From: an uncultured Caryophanales bacterium
GTDB taxonomy: Bacteria > Bacillota_I > Bacilli_A > RF39 > UBA660
Direction: 5' to 3'
Assembly (NCBI GenBank): GCA_947089915.1
Contig: CAMUMB010000008.1
Coordinates: 1-35,243, forward strand
Length of the DNA stretch: 35,243 nucleotides
Part shown: piece after piece, positions 1 through 6,151 of the stretch
Layout: the number at the start of each line of letters is the position of its first letter
How positions within the stretch are numbered: position 1 is the stretch's first letter
Notes under the pieces: model-generated
Databases searched by the model: none
What the model saw: the letters and a program-made list of their open reading frames with translations, nothing else
Told to the model about the DNA's origin: nothing
Position numbers and translations under genes: made by a program

Positions 1-28
1 GGTTCCAATGGAAGGTATAAATTACTAT

Positions 29-601
29 TTACACAACTTTTTCGAAAGTCTCTTCTTTTAGTAATTCAATATTTTCTTCTTGAAATTTCAGTAATGATTT
101 TGCAAGTTTATGAATATCCTTATTTACTTCACCTTCAAAATGATCTAATCTTTTTTGAATATCAATTGTCCCCATTGTCATTCCACGAATGAGTAAGTCG
201 GCAATTTTACTATCACTATTGTCTTTTGCAACCTCAATCTGCATAGAAATATCAGCCATAAGAGAGGCAAATAATCCTTTTGTTTTCGGTTCTACCTTAT
301 TCTTTTTTAGTAATTTATCACTTTCTTTATAAAAAGATTCATACTCTTTTAATCGAAACAATAACAGTTCAGTGAACTGTTATTGTTAAGGGTTTAATTC
401 CCCGCTGCTTGCAGCGAATTATAGATAACATACCTTGTGATACCCCGTCTGCTCTGCAGCGGGGTGGTTCATTTCTGATTCTAGTACTTTTTTGATTTTA
501 TTATCCTTTTCTTTTAATATCTTTAACAATTTTTCGGTCGATTTCATGCCCATATCTGCACATGCATAAATGTATTCTAATAGTTCTAAACTTTCATCCA
601 T
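29..601 (-). pseudogene. Conserved helical-bundle protein split by an insertion
   Basis: Two minus-strand fragments look like one protein. The first begins MDESLELLEYIYACADMGMK (start ATG at 601, with AAGGA about 9 nt upstream; an ATG at 610 is also possible) and runs to ..LESEM near 468. The second resumes at RLKEYESFYKES near 356 and ends at 29. Together they would give a protein of roughly 150 aa, predicted all-helical and charged. It resembles a clostridial/Bacilli family of small uncharacterised four-helix proteins that I know only by its general sequence pattern. Between the halves lies a 111-bp palindrome-rich segment that brings in-frame stops. Removing 357-467 joins GAAATGAA to TCGATTAAAAGAG and restores E-M-N-R-L-K-E in frame. 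No function is assigned. The join is seen in the sequence; the family link is from memory. Confidence 0.65.
357..467. mobile_element. 111-bp palindromic insertion (MITE/PATE-like)
   Basis: This insert interrupts the preceding gene. It opens with a near-perfect palindrome at 357-387 (15-nt arms, AACAATAACAGTTCA, around one central G). It also carries hairpins at 403-416 (CGCTGC-TT-GCAGCG) and 443-464 (CCCCG-CTGC/GCAG-CGGGG). The insert is clearly more GC-rich than its host gene, encodes nothing, and shows no obvious target-site duplication. Subterminal hairpins without duplication fit a non-autonomous IS200/IS605-type element. That class assignment is inference. Confidence 0.6.
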
Positions 602-652
602 TGGATTCATTCCTTTCTTTTTTTATTATAATCAAAAATACGGAATCGATAC

Positions 653-1045
653 TTATAGATTTGGATTGGATATACCGGAAATAATACTGTATTGTTCTCC
701 TTGACTTTTGATGACAACATAGAGGACAATCAAAGTAGAAACCAAAGAAATCTCTGATGCCATTACTTGTAAGTTAAAGTTTTCTAACTTTTCTCCCTTT
801 ATTTTTGCCAGTCTTCTTGTTTCATAACTTGCATATAAAAATACAAGGGTTAAAATAACCACCAAAAAACGGTTAAAAATCGATAGATTGCGATTTTGCT
901 TTTCTGTGAATATTTTATCTAAATTTAAGACATCCATTTTATCATTATAAGTAAGAAAAATAGAAATGATTAAACTACCAATATAAACGATGGTTGCGAC
1001 TAATTGTAGGTCTAATACGTCTGTTTCCTGCTTTTGTGTATTCAT
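653..1045 (-). CDS. Small membrane protein, function unknown
   Basis: A 130-aa protein with three likely membrane segments: about residues 14-32 (LVATIVYIGSLIISIF), 57-76 (NRFLVVILTLVFLYASY) and 95-112 (EISLVSTLIVLYVVIK), separated by charged loops. I do not recognise a family. It starts 15 nt downstream of the deacetylase stop on the same strand and may be co-transcribed with it. No good Shine-Dalgarno is visible before the ATG, so translation would rely on coupling or on an AT-rich leader. The C-terminal tail after the last helix is short. Confidence 0.6.
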   Translation of the reverse strand: MNTQKQETDVLDLQLVATIVYIGSLIISIFLTYNDKMDVLNLDKIFTEKQNRNLSIFNRFLVVILTLVFLYASYETRRLAKIKGEKLENFNLQVMASEISLVSTLIVLYVVIKSQGEQYSIISGISNPNL

Positions 1046-1060
1046 ATTGTATTATATTAA

Positions 1061-2353
1061 TCAATAAGGAATATTAGAATTCCTTAATTGTTTTATTTCT
1101 TTTAATTCACTTACTGTAACAAATTCAAATCCTTGTTTTTGTAATTCAAGAATGATTTTTTTGAGTGCATCTACAGTTCTTTTATGGGTATCATGCATAA
1201 GGATAATATCAAGATCTTTTGTATTTTTTGTAGCTTCTTTTACAATACGATCTACCGAATTATATTTCCAATCGCTGGTGTCTACTGTCCACATAACGAT
1301 ATCAAGTGATAATTGCTTCCTTAACTTCTCACTAATGGAACCATAGGTAGGACGAATTAAAGTGGGGGTAAATCCTGTTGTAGATTGAATGATTTCTTGT
1401 GTCTTTGTAATTTGTTCTTGTAAATCTGTTTCTGTTAATTTGGTTAACCATTTATGGTTATAAGAATGGTTTCCAATTTCGTTTCCATAAGCAACCATTT
1501 TTTGCATCGTTTCTTTATAGATTTCAACCTTATTACCAATCACAAAGAAAGTTGCACAGGCATCATTTTCTTTTAAAATTTCTAGGATTTCACCTGTATA
1601 TTTACTTGGCCCATCATCGAATGTTAATGCGACTACTTTTCGTTCTGGGTCAATTACTTTACTCGGCATTAATAGATTGATGGTTGTATCTAGTTTAACC
1701 TCTGGTGTAATCGGAAGTTTTAATTTGAGCTGATCCATTGGAATATCAATATCCAAAATATCACAATAGGAAGCTGTGATTTGTGCTGGATTAAAATAGA
1801 TAGTAAGTGTTTCATGGTCAAACGTAAATAAAGGATAATTGTACTTTTCTGTAATCGTTGCTTTGAACTCATCTAATAAAATGCAATCTTTATATTTTTG
1901 AAGCAGTTCCGTTTTTAATAAACTGACAAATTTTGAAAAATCTTCATCGGCAATCAAATCATGAAGTGTGAGAAGTTTATTTTGCAATTTATCATAAACA
2001 TAACTTTTCATATAATGGTCTGGATTAGCAAGGGTAGAACTATCGATAAAGATATGTAGGGTAATATTGATATAACGGTCATTAATGATTTCATAGGTGT
2101 AATCGATATTGAGTTCTGATTTTTCATGGATTGTATCAAATTTTTCATATTCTTTTTTGAAACTATTGTAGATCGTTTCTACGTCTTTTTGGACGATACG
2201 ATCTAGTTTTTTTACCGTAGTAATAGGATAGTTGATTCCTACTAATATGTTTTTTTCTTCTTCAATAATAGTATCAATATTGTGTGTTTCTTTTTTAGAA
2301 GCACATCCAGTTATCAATAGAATGCAAACTAGTAAGAATACATATTTTTTCAT
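1061..2353 (-). CDS. PdaC-like polysaccharide deacetylase lipoprotein
   Basis: A 430-aa secreted lipoprotein. MKKYVFLLVCILLITGC is a lipoprotein signal with the lipobox cysteine at residue 17. Start 2353 is chosen because GGTGAG lies just upstream and the signal peptide begins there; the frame stays open 14 codons further. Residues about 80-215 look like a DUF3298/RsiV-type domain. Residues about 235-425 form a NodB deacetylase domain with TFDDGP (244-249), metal-binding H296/H300 in GNHSYNH, RPTYG (334-338), a D-W pair in TVDTSDW and the catalytic H387 in LMHD. This architecture matches Bacillus PdaC, which deacetylates peptidoglycan N-acetylmuramic acid. The likely role is extracellular deacetylation of wall glycan. 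All five NodB motifs are present, so it is probably active; the exact substrate is inferred. Confidence 0.9.
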   Translation of the reverse strand: MKKYVFLLVCILLITGCASKKETHNIDTIIEEEKNILVGINYPITTVKKLDRIVQKDVETIYNSFKKEYEKFDTIHEKSELNIDYTYEIINDRYINITLHIFIDSSTLANPDHYMKSYVYDKLQNKLLTLHDLIADEDFSKFVSLLKTELLQKYKDCILLDEFKATITEKYNYPLFTFDHETLTIYFNPAQITASYCDILDIDIPMDQLKLKLPITPEVKLDTTINLLMPSKVIDPERKVVALTFDDGPSKYTGEILEILKENDACATFFVIGNKVEIYKETMQKMVAYGNEIGNHSYNHKWLTKLTETDLQEQITKTQEIIQSTTGFTPTLIRPTYGSISEKLRKQLSLDIVMWTVDTSDWKYNSVDRIVKEATKNTKDLDIILMHDTHKRTVDALKKIILELQKQGFEFVTVSELKEIKQLRNSNIPY

Positions 2354-2454
2354 AATCTCACCTATATCAATATATTCAGATAAAATAGATAACATACGGG
2401 TTTTTATAATGGCTATTCTGGTAGTATTCCCATATGATACTATCAGGTGATACT

Positions 2455-2793
2455 ATGTATGTGATTCCAGAAAGTTTATTACAGATATTATTTGTGAGTA
2501 TGGTATTTAGTGTTGTTTTAATGGCTTTGATTCAGAAGTTAAAAACATTTACTTTAATTAAGAAAAAATGGCAAATTTGGATACTTAATTTGATATTTTC
2601 CTTTGTGCTTGGAGTTCCTTTTGGAATGATGTTTTATCATTTCAATATAGAAGAAAGTATATGGGTAGGTGTTTTTAGTTTCATTGGTGCTTCTACTATT
2701 TATGACAAACTAGAATCTTATAGTCCAGTATCTTTTAGTGAGGTAAATGGACAAACAGAGAAAAAAGAAAAAGAATCGGAGAAAACATTGTGA
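2455..2793 (+). CDS. Small two-to-three-helix membrane protein, holin-like
   Basis: A 112-aa protein with hydrophobic segments near residues 7-25 and 43-61 and a weaker one near 70-82, then a charged, Lys/Glu-rich C-terminal tail. The start at 2455 follows AGGTGA with 4-nt spacing; an ATG at 2434 lacks such a site. Size and topology recall small phage-type holins, including the segment FSFIGASTIYDKLES, but no lysin or phage gene lies nearby. Treat it as an uncharacterised membrane protein. It is divergent from the deacetylase. Confidence 0.6.
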   Translation: MYVIPESLLQILFVSMVFSVVLMALIQKLKTFTLIKKKWQIWILNLIFSFVLGVPFGMMFYHFNIEESIWVGVFSFIGASTIYDKLESYSPVSFSEVNGQTEKKEKESEKTL

Positions 2794-2830
2794 AAAATTG
2801 CTTGTTTTTCAAATAAAATACATAAATCTA

Positions 2831-2859
2831 TTGATTTTACTTTTGAAAAATGTTATTCT
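2831..2859 (+). promoter_or_regulatory. Sigma-A promoter of hup
   Basis: TTGATT (2831-2836) and TATTCT (2854-2859) are separated by 17 nt and lie about 45 nt before the HU start. Confidence 0.6.
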
Positions 2860-2904
2860 GTAAATGTAAGCAAGATAGCTTATTAATATGAGGAGGTAAA
2901 TATT

Positions 2905-3177
2905 ATGTCAAAAGCAGAATTAGTAAATTTTATGGCTGAAGAAACAGGGTTAACAAAAGCTGATGCAACTCGTGCTTTAGATGCTATGATGAAAGGTGTA
3001 GAAAAAGGATTAAAAGAAAGTGGTAAAGTAACTTTAACTGGTTTCTGTACTTTCGCAAGTAAGAAAAAACCAGCTACTACTGGACGTAATCCAAGAACTG
3101 GAGAAACAGTTCAAATTGCTGCAAGAACTGCTGTTACAATCAAAGCTGGTTCTAAATTAAAAGATGCTTTAAACTAA
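2905..3177 (+). CDS. hup: HU family nucleoid DNA-binding protein
   Basis: A 90-aa HU/IHF protein, full length for the family. HU dimers bend and compact DNA and support replication, repair and recombination. The signature RNPRTGE occupies residues 61-67 at the base of the beta-arm, and the N-terminal helical dimerisation region is typical (MSKAELVNFMAEETGLTKAD). A small oddity is GFCTF (46-50) where most HU proteins have GFGTF. A strong AGGAGGT lies 8 nt before ATG 2905, and the gene has its own promoter and terminator, so it is monocistronic and probably highly expressed. Confidence 0.97.
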   Translation: MSKAELVNFMAEETGLTKADATRALDAMMKGVEKGLKESGKVTLTGFCTFASKKKPATTGRNPRTGETVQIAARTAVTIKAGSKLKDALN

Positions 3178-3201
3178 GAAACTGAAAAGTTTCTTTTTTT
3201 T
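3177..3201 (+). terminator. Rho-independent terminator of hup
   Basis: Stem AGAAAC/GTTTCT with loop TGAAAA followed by a run of eight T. It begins at the last base of the stop codon. Confidence 0.85.
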
Positions 3202-3232
3202 GCTTATTTGATAGTAGCATCTACTTAAAAAA

Positions 3233-3241
3233 TGTTATAAT
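3233..3241 (+). promoter_or_regulatory. Extended -10 promoter for the PHP-cca operon
   Basis: TGTTATAAT (TG at 3233-3234, TATAAT 3236-3241) lies 21 nt before the PHP start. No -35 at normal spacing; TTGATA at 3208 is 22 nt away, so the extended -10 probably dominates. Confidence 0.6.
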
Positions 3242-3262
3242 TGGATTGAAAGAAGGTCTAAT

Positions 3263-4189
3263 ATGATTGATATACATTCACATACTATATATTCTGATGG
3301 GAGTTCGAATGTAGAAGAACTCTTGAATGAGGCACAAAAAGTTGGATTAAGTTTATTATCGATAACCGATCATAACACGATAGAGGCATATTCTGAACTA
3401 CAAAACCCGAATATAAGGAATAAATTTGATGGTCAAATAATACATGGAATTGAAATTACTACAACATACAATGGTGAAACAATAGAAGTGCTGGGATACG
3501 GTTTTGATTTGGAAATAATGCAACAGTTTTTGAATAATAACGTATTAACATTTGAAGAAAAACAATTAAAAGAATATGAATTAATCAAAAATCAATATAA
3601 AAAAATCGGTGTTATTTTTGATGAAAATAGTATTCAATTTGATCCAAAATTGGAATCTTGTAGGCCTGCTTTTGCAGTAGAAATAAAGAGGCATCCTGAA
3701 AACTATAAATTTTTCTTAAATCAAGAATCTATAAAAACAGATAGTGGATTTACTAGAAATGAAGTGTACAATCCTAAAAGTTTATTATATGTTGATGAAT
3801 CATCGTTATTTCCTAGCTTAGCAAAAGCAATCGAAATGATACATAAATCAGGTGGGCTTGCCTTTTTAGCTCATACATTTGCCTATTCTCCTAATATTGC
3901 AAACGATTTACTTAATATAATAACGAATTATGAATTGGATGGCGTAGAGTGTTTTTATACCACTTTTACAAAGGAACAATCGGATTATCTCGTAAAAGTA
4001 TGTGAAGAAAAAGGCATGTATATGAGTGGTGGCAGTGATTTTCATGGTACGAGAAAAATCAACCATAATTTGGGAATTGGACATGGTAATTTGTGCATTG
4101 ATGAAAATATAGTGAAAGATTGGATTCATAGATATTTACCAGATTTTGATGATTCCAAGTATAAGAACAAATCTATAGTAGATAGGTGA
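3263..4189 (+). CDS. PHP-domain metal-dependent phosphoesterase
   Basis: A 308-aa PHP-fold protein. Metal ligands are visible as HSH at residues 5-7 (MIDIHSHTIYSDGS), ITDHNT near 38-43, GIEIT near 67-71, LAHTFAY and the C-terminal GSDFHG. The family (YciV/TrpH-like) includes 3',5'-nucleoside bisphosphate phosphatases and 5'-3' RNases/oligonucleotidases; which substrate applies cannot be told from sequence. Length fits a single PHP domain with an insertion of about 80 residues around 90-190. The stop TGA lies inside the AGGTGAT Shine-Dalgarno of cca, whose ATG comes 4 nt later, so the two genes are likely translationally coupled. Confidence 0.85.
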   Translation: MIDIHSHTIYSDGSSNVEELLNEAQKVGLSLLSITDHNTIEAYSELQNPNIRNKFDGQIIHGIEITTTYNGETIEVLGYGFDLEIMQQFLNNNVLTFEEKQLKEYELIKNQYKKIGVIFDENSIQFDPKLESCRPAFAVEIKRHPENYKFFLNQESIKTDSGFTRNEVYNPKSLLYVDESSLFPSLAKAIEMIHKSGGLAFLAHTFAYSPNIANDLLNIITNYELDGVECFYTTFTKEQSDYLVKVCEEKGMYMSGGSDFHGTRKINHNLGIGHGNLCIDENIVKDWIHRYLPDFDDSKYKNKSIVDR

Positions 4190-4193
4190 TAAT

Positions 4194-4844
4194 ATGTATG
4201 AAGTAGCGCTTTCTCTACTCAAAAAAATCAATCAATTAGGATATGAGGCATATATCGTTGGAGGCTATCCTAGGGATATGTATATGGGTATTCCTAGCAC
4301 TGATATTGATATTTGTACTTCTATGTTACCAGATAGGATAGAAAAGAATTTTTCTATCGTAGAAAGTCATTCTGAATATGGGTCTTTTGTAATTGAAGAA
4401 GGTCAATTTCAATTTGAAGTAACCACCTATCGTAGGGATTATTATATCAACAATCGTTATCCCAAAATTGAATTTGTAGATTCTTTAAAAGAAGATTTAA
4501 ATAGAAGAGACTTTACAATGAATACATTATGTATTGATCAAAATGGTGAATATATAGATTTATTAGGGGCTAGAAAAGATATAGATCAAAAACAAATTCG
4601 TATGTTAGGAGATCCCAATATGAGACTGAAAGAGGACCCTCTTAGAATGATACGTGCACTTAGATTTGCCTCGGATTTTAACTTTGAAATCGAAAAGTCT
4701 TTATATGAAAGTATGATTCAAAATAGGAAATTATTAACTACACTTTCTTTATCTAGAATAAAAAAAGAAATGATAAAAATTCGCAATCAAAAGAAATGGA
4801 ATGAATGGATTCAATTACTTGATTTGTCTTCTTATTTGCCGTAA
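4194..4844 (+). CDS. cca: CCA-adding tRNA nucleotidyltransferase, C-terminally short
   Basis: A 216-aa class II nucleotidyltransferase. Visible motifs are GGYPRD (23-28), catalytic DID (37-39), RRDFTMN (104-110), DLLGARKDI (122-130) and EDPLRMIRALRFA (147-159), followed by SLSRIKKEM (185-193) of the neck. Bacillus-type CCA enzymes are about 390-400 aa; the body and tail domains that bind the tRNA elbow are absent, and the stop is followed directly by dnaD. The head and neck motifs needed for CTP/ATP addition all remain. It may be a minimal enzyme, an enzyme working with a separate partner, or a truncated gene. I see no remnant of the missing part in the 29 nt before dnaD. Position next to dnaD-nth-ponA-recU matches Bacillus gene order. 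Confidence 0.85.
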   Translation: MYEVALSLLKKINQLGYEAYIVGGYPRDMYMGIPSTDIDICTSMLPDRIEKNFSIVESHSEYGSFVIEEGQFQFEVTTYRRDYYINNRYPKIEFVDSLKEDLNRRDFTMNTLCIDQNGEYIDLLGARKDIDQKQIRMLGDPNMRLKEDPLRMIRALRFASDFNFEIEKSLYESMIQNRKLLTTLSLSRIKKEMIKIRNQKKWNEWIQLLDLSSYLP

Positions 4845-4873
4845 AATAATAACTATGGATTAGGGTGGTTTCT

Positions 4874-5521
4874 ATGATGGAAAAAATAATGAATTTATTA
4901 AAAGGAAATACAATGCAAATTCCTAAATTACTATTACTTAATTATAAAAAATTTGGTTGTAATGAAAAGGATTTGATTGTATTAATTTATTTATACAATG
5001 AGAAGGATATAAGCTTTAATCCAAAGAAGATTAGTGATGGACTCAATATTACTTTGCCAGAAGTTTTGGAATCCATTGATCATCTTTCTACTAATGGCAT
5101 TTTATCCATTCAGTTGAAGAAAAGCAGTGGAATTCGAGAGGAACAAATTGTGTTAGATGGTTTATATGAAAAAATGGCTTATTTGATATTAAATGAAGAA
5201 GAATCGGAAAATCAGTCTAAAACGATTTATGATTTATTTGAGCAAGAGTTTGGAAGAACGTTGTCACCAATGGAATATGAAATTATTGGAGGGTGGCGTG
5301 ATGCTGGTTTTGAACAAGATGTGATTGTTTTGGCTCTAAAGGAAGCAACTTATAATGGGGTATCCAATTTGCGTTATATCGATAAAATATTGTATGAATG
5401 GAAGAAAAAGGGAATTCATACCAAGGAGGATATTGAAAAGGATAGGGCTTCTTATCAAAATAAAAAAATAGAGAAAAAAGAATTATTTGATTACGATTGG
5501 TTGAATGATAACGATGAATGA
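4874..5521 (+). CDS. dnaD: DnaD-like replication initiation protein
   Basis: A 215-aa protein. The N-terminal half (about 1-100) looks like the winged-helix DnaD oligomerisation domain. The C-terminal half carries the DnaD/DnaB_2 helical domain: IYDLFEQEFGRTLSPMEYE, then IIGGWRDAGFEQDVIVLALK and YIDKILYEWKKKGI with the conserved YxxxILxxW element. In Bacillus, DnaD helps remodel DnaA/oriC and PriA forks and recruits the helicase loader. Start 4874 follows AGGGTGG with 5-nt spacing; a GTG at 4865 lies inside that site. The 3' end overlaps nth, as in Bacillus, where dnaD and nth are adjacent. Confidence 0.9.
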   Translation: MMEKIMNLLKGNTMQIPKLLLLNYKKFGCNEKDLIVLIYLYNEKDISFNPKKISDGLNITLPEVLESIDHLSTNGILSIQLKKSSGIREEQIVLDGLYEKMAYLILNEEESENQSKTIYDLFEQEFGRTLSPMEYEIIGGWRDAGFEQDVIVLALKEATYNGVSNLRYIDKILYEWKKKGIHTKEDIEKDRASYQNKKIEKKELFDYDWLNDNDE

Positions 5522-6137
5522 AGTAATGACTTATTTAGATGAATTGATACCGAGTCCTGTCTGTGAACTAGAATTTCACAAAGACTATGAACTATTGATG
5601 GCAGTTATGCTAAGTGCGCAAACAACCGATAAACGGGTTAATATGGTAACTCGGATATTATTTCAAAAATATCCTAATTTAGAAGCTTTGAGTAAGGCTG
5701 ATATAGAAGATATCAAGCAAATTATCAAACCGATTGGAACTTATCATAAGAAAGCCAGTAATGTGATTTTGATTGCTAAAGCATTGTTAGAAGATCAAAA
5801 CGGTGTTGTTCCCTATAATCGTAGTTATCTAGAAAGTCTGCCTGGAGTTGGAAGAAAAACAACGAATGTCGTTTTGAGTATGCTATATAATGAACCTTGT
5901 ATTGCAGTTGATACTCATGTATCTAGAGTAAGTAAACGGCTTGGATTTGCAAAGGAAAATGATGATGTTCTTGTAATTGAAAAAAAATTAATGAAAAAGA
6001 TTCCAAAAGATCAATTAAATAAAATGCATCATCAATTGCTTTTATTTGGTAGATATTATTGTAAGGCTCAAAATCCTTCTTGTTCTGTTTGTCAGTTACA
6101 GGAAAAATGTAAATATTATAAGAAAAAAGATAGTTGA
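5505..6137 (+). CDS. nth: Endonuclease III (DNA glycosylase/AP lyase)
   Basis: A 210-aa base-excision repair enzyme that removes oxidised pyrimidines and nicks the abasic site. Helix-hairpin-helix LPGVGRKTTNVV holds the catalytic lysine K118, and the catalytic aspartate D136 is in AVDTHVSRV. The C-terminal 4Fe-4S loop is intact: cysteines 186, 193, 196 and 202 in the C-x6-C-x2-C-x5-C pattern. Length is normal. The start overlaps the end of dnaD; ATG 5505 or 5514 are both possible, and neither has a strong ribosome site, so coupling to dnaD is likely. Confidence 0.95.
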   Translation: MITMNEVMTYLDELIPSPVCELEFHKDYELLMAVMLSAQTTDKRVNMVTRILFQKYPNLEALSKADIEDIKQIIKPIGTYHKKASNVILIAKALLEDQNGVVPYNRSYLESLPGVGRKTTNVVLSMLYNEPCIAVDTHVSRVSKRLGFAKENDDVLVIEKKLMKKIPKDQLNKMHHQLLLFGRYYCKAQNPSCSVCQLQEKCKYYKKKDS

Positions 6138-6151
6138 TTAGCTATCTTTTT
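6124..6151. terminator. Bidirectional terminator between nth and ponA
   Basis: Stem AAAAAGATAG/CTATCTTTTT with an 8-nt loop. A-run and T-run flank it, so it can serve both convergent genes; it overlaps both stop codons. Confidence 0.8.

Noticed and set aside
2455-2793. Firm call as a phage holin
   Set aside because: No endolysin or other phage gene is adjacent; only topology and size suggest it.
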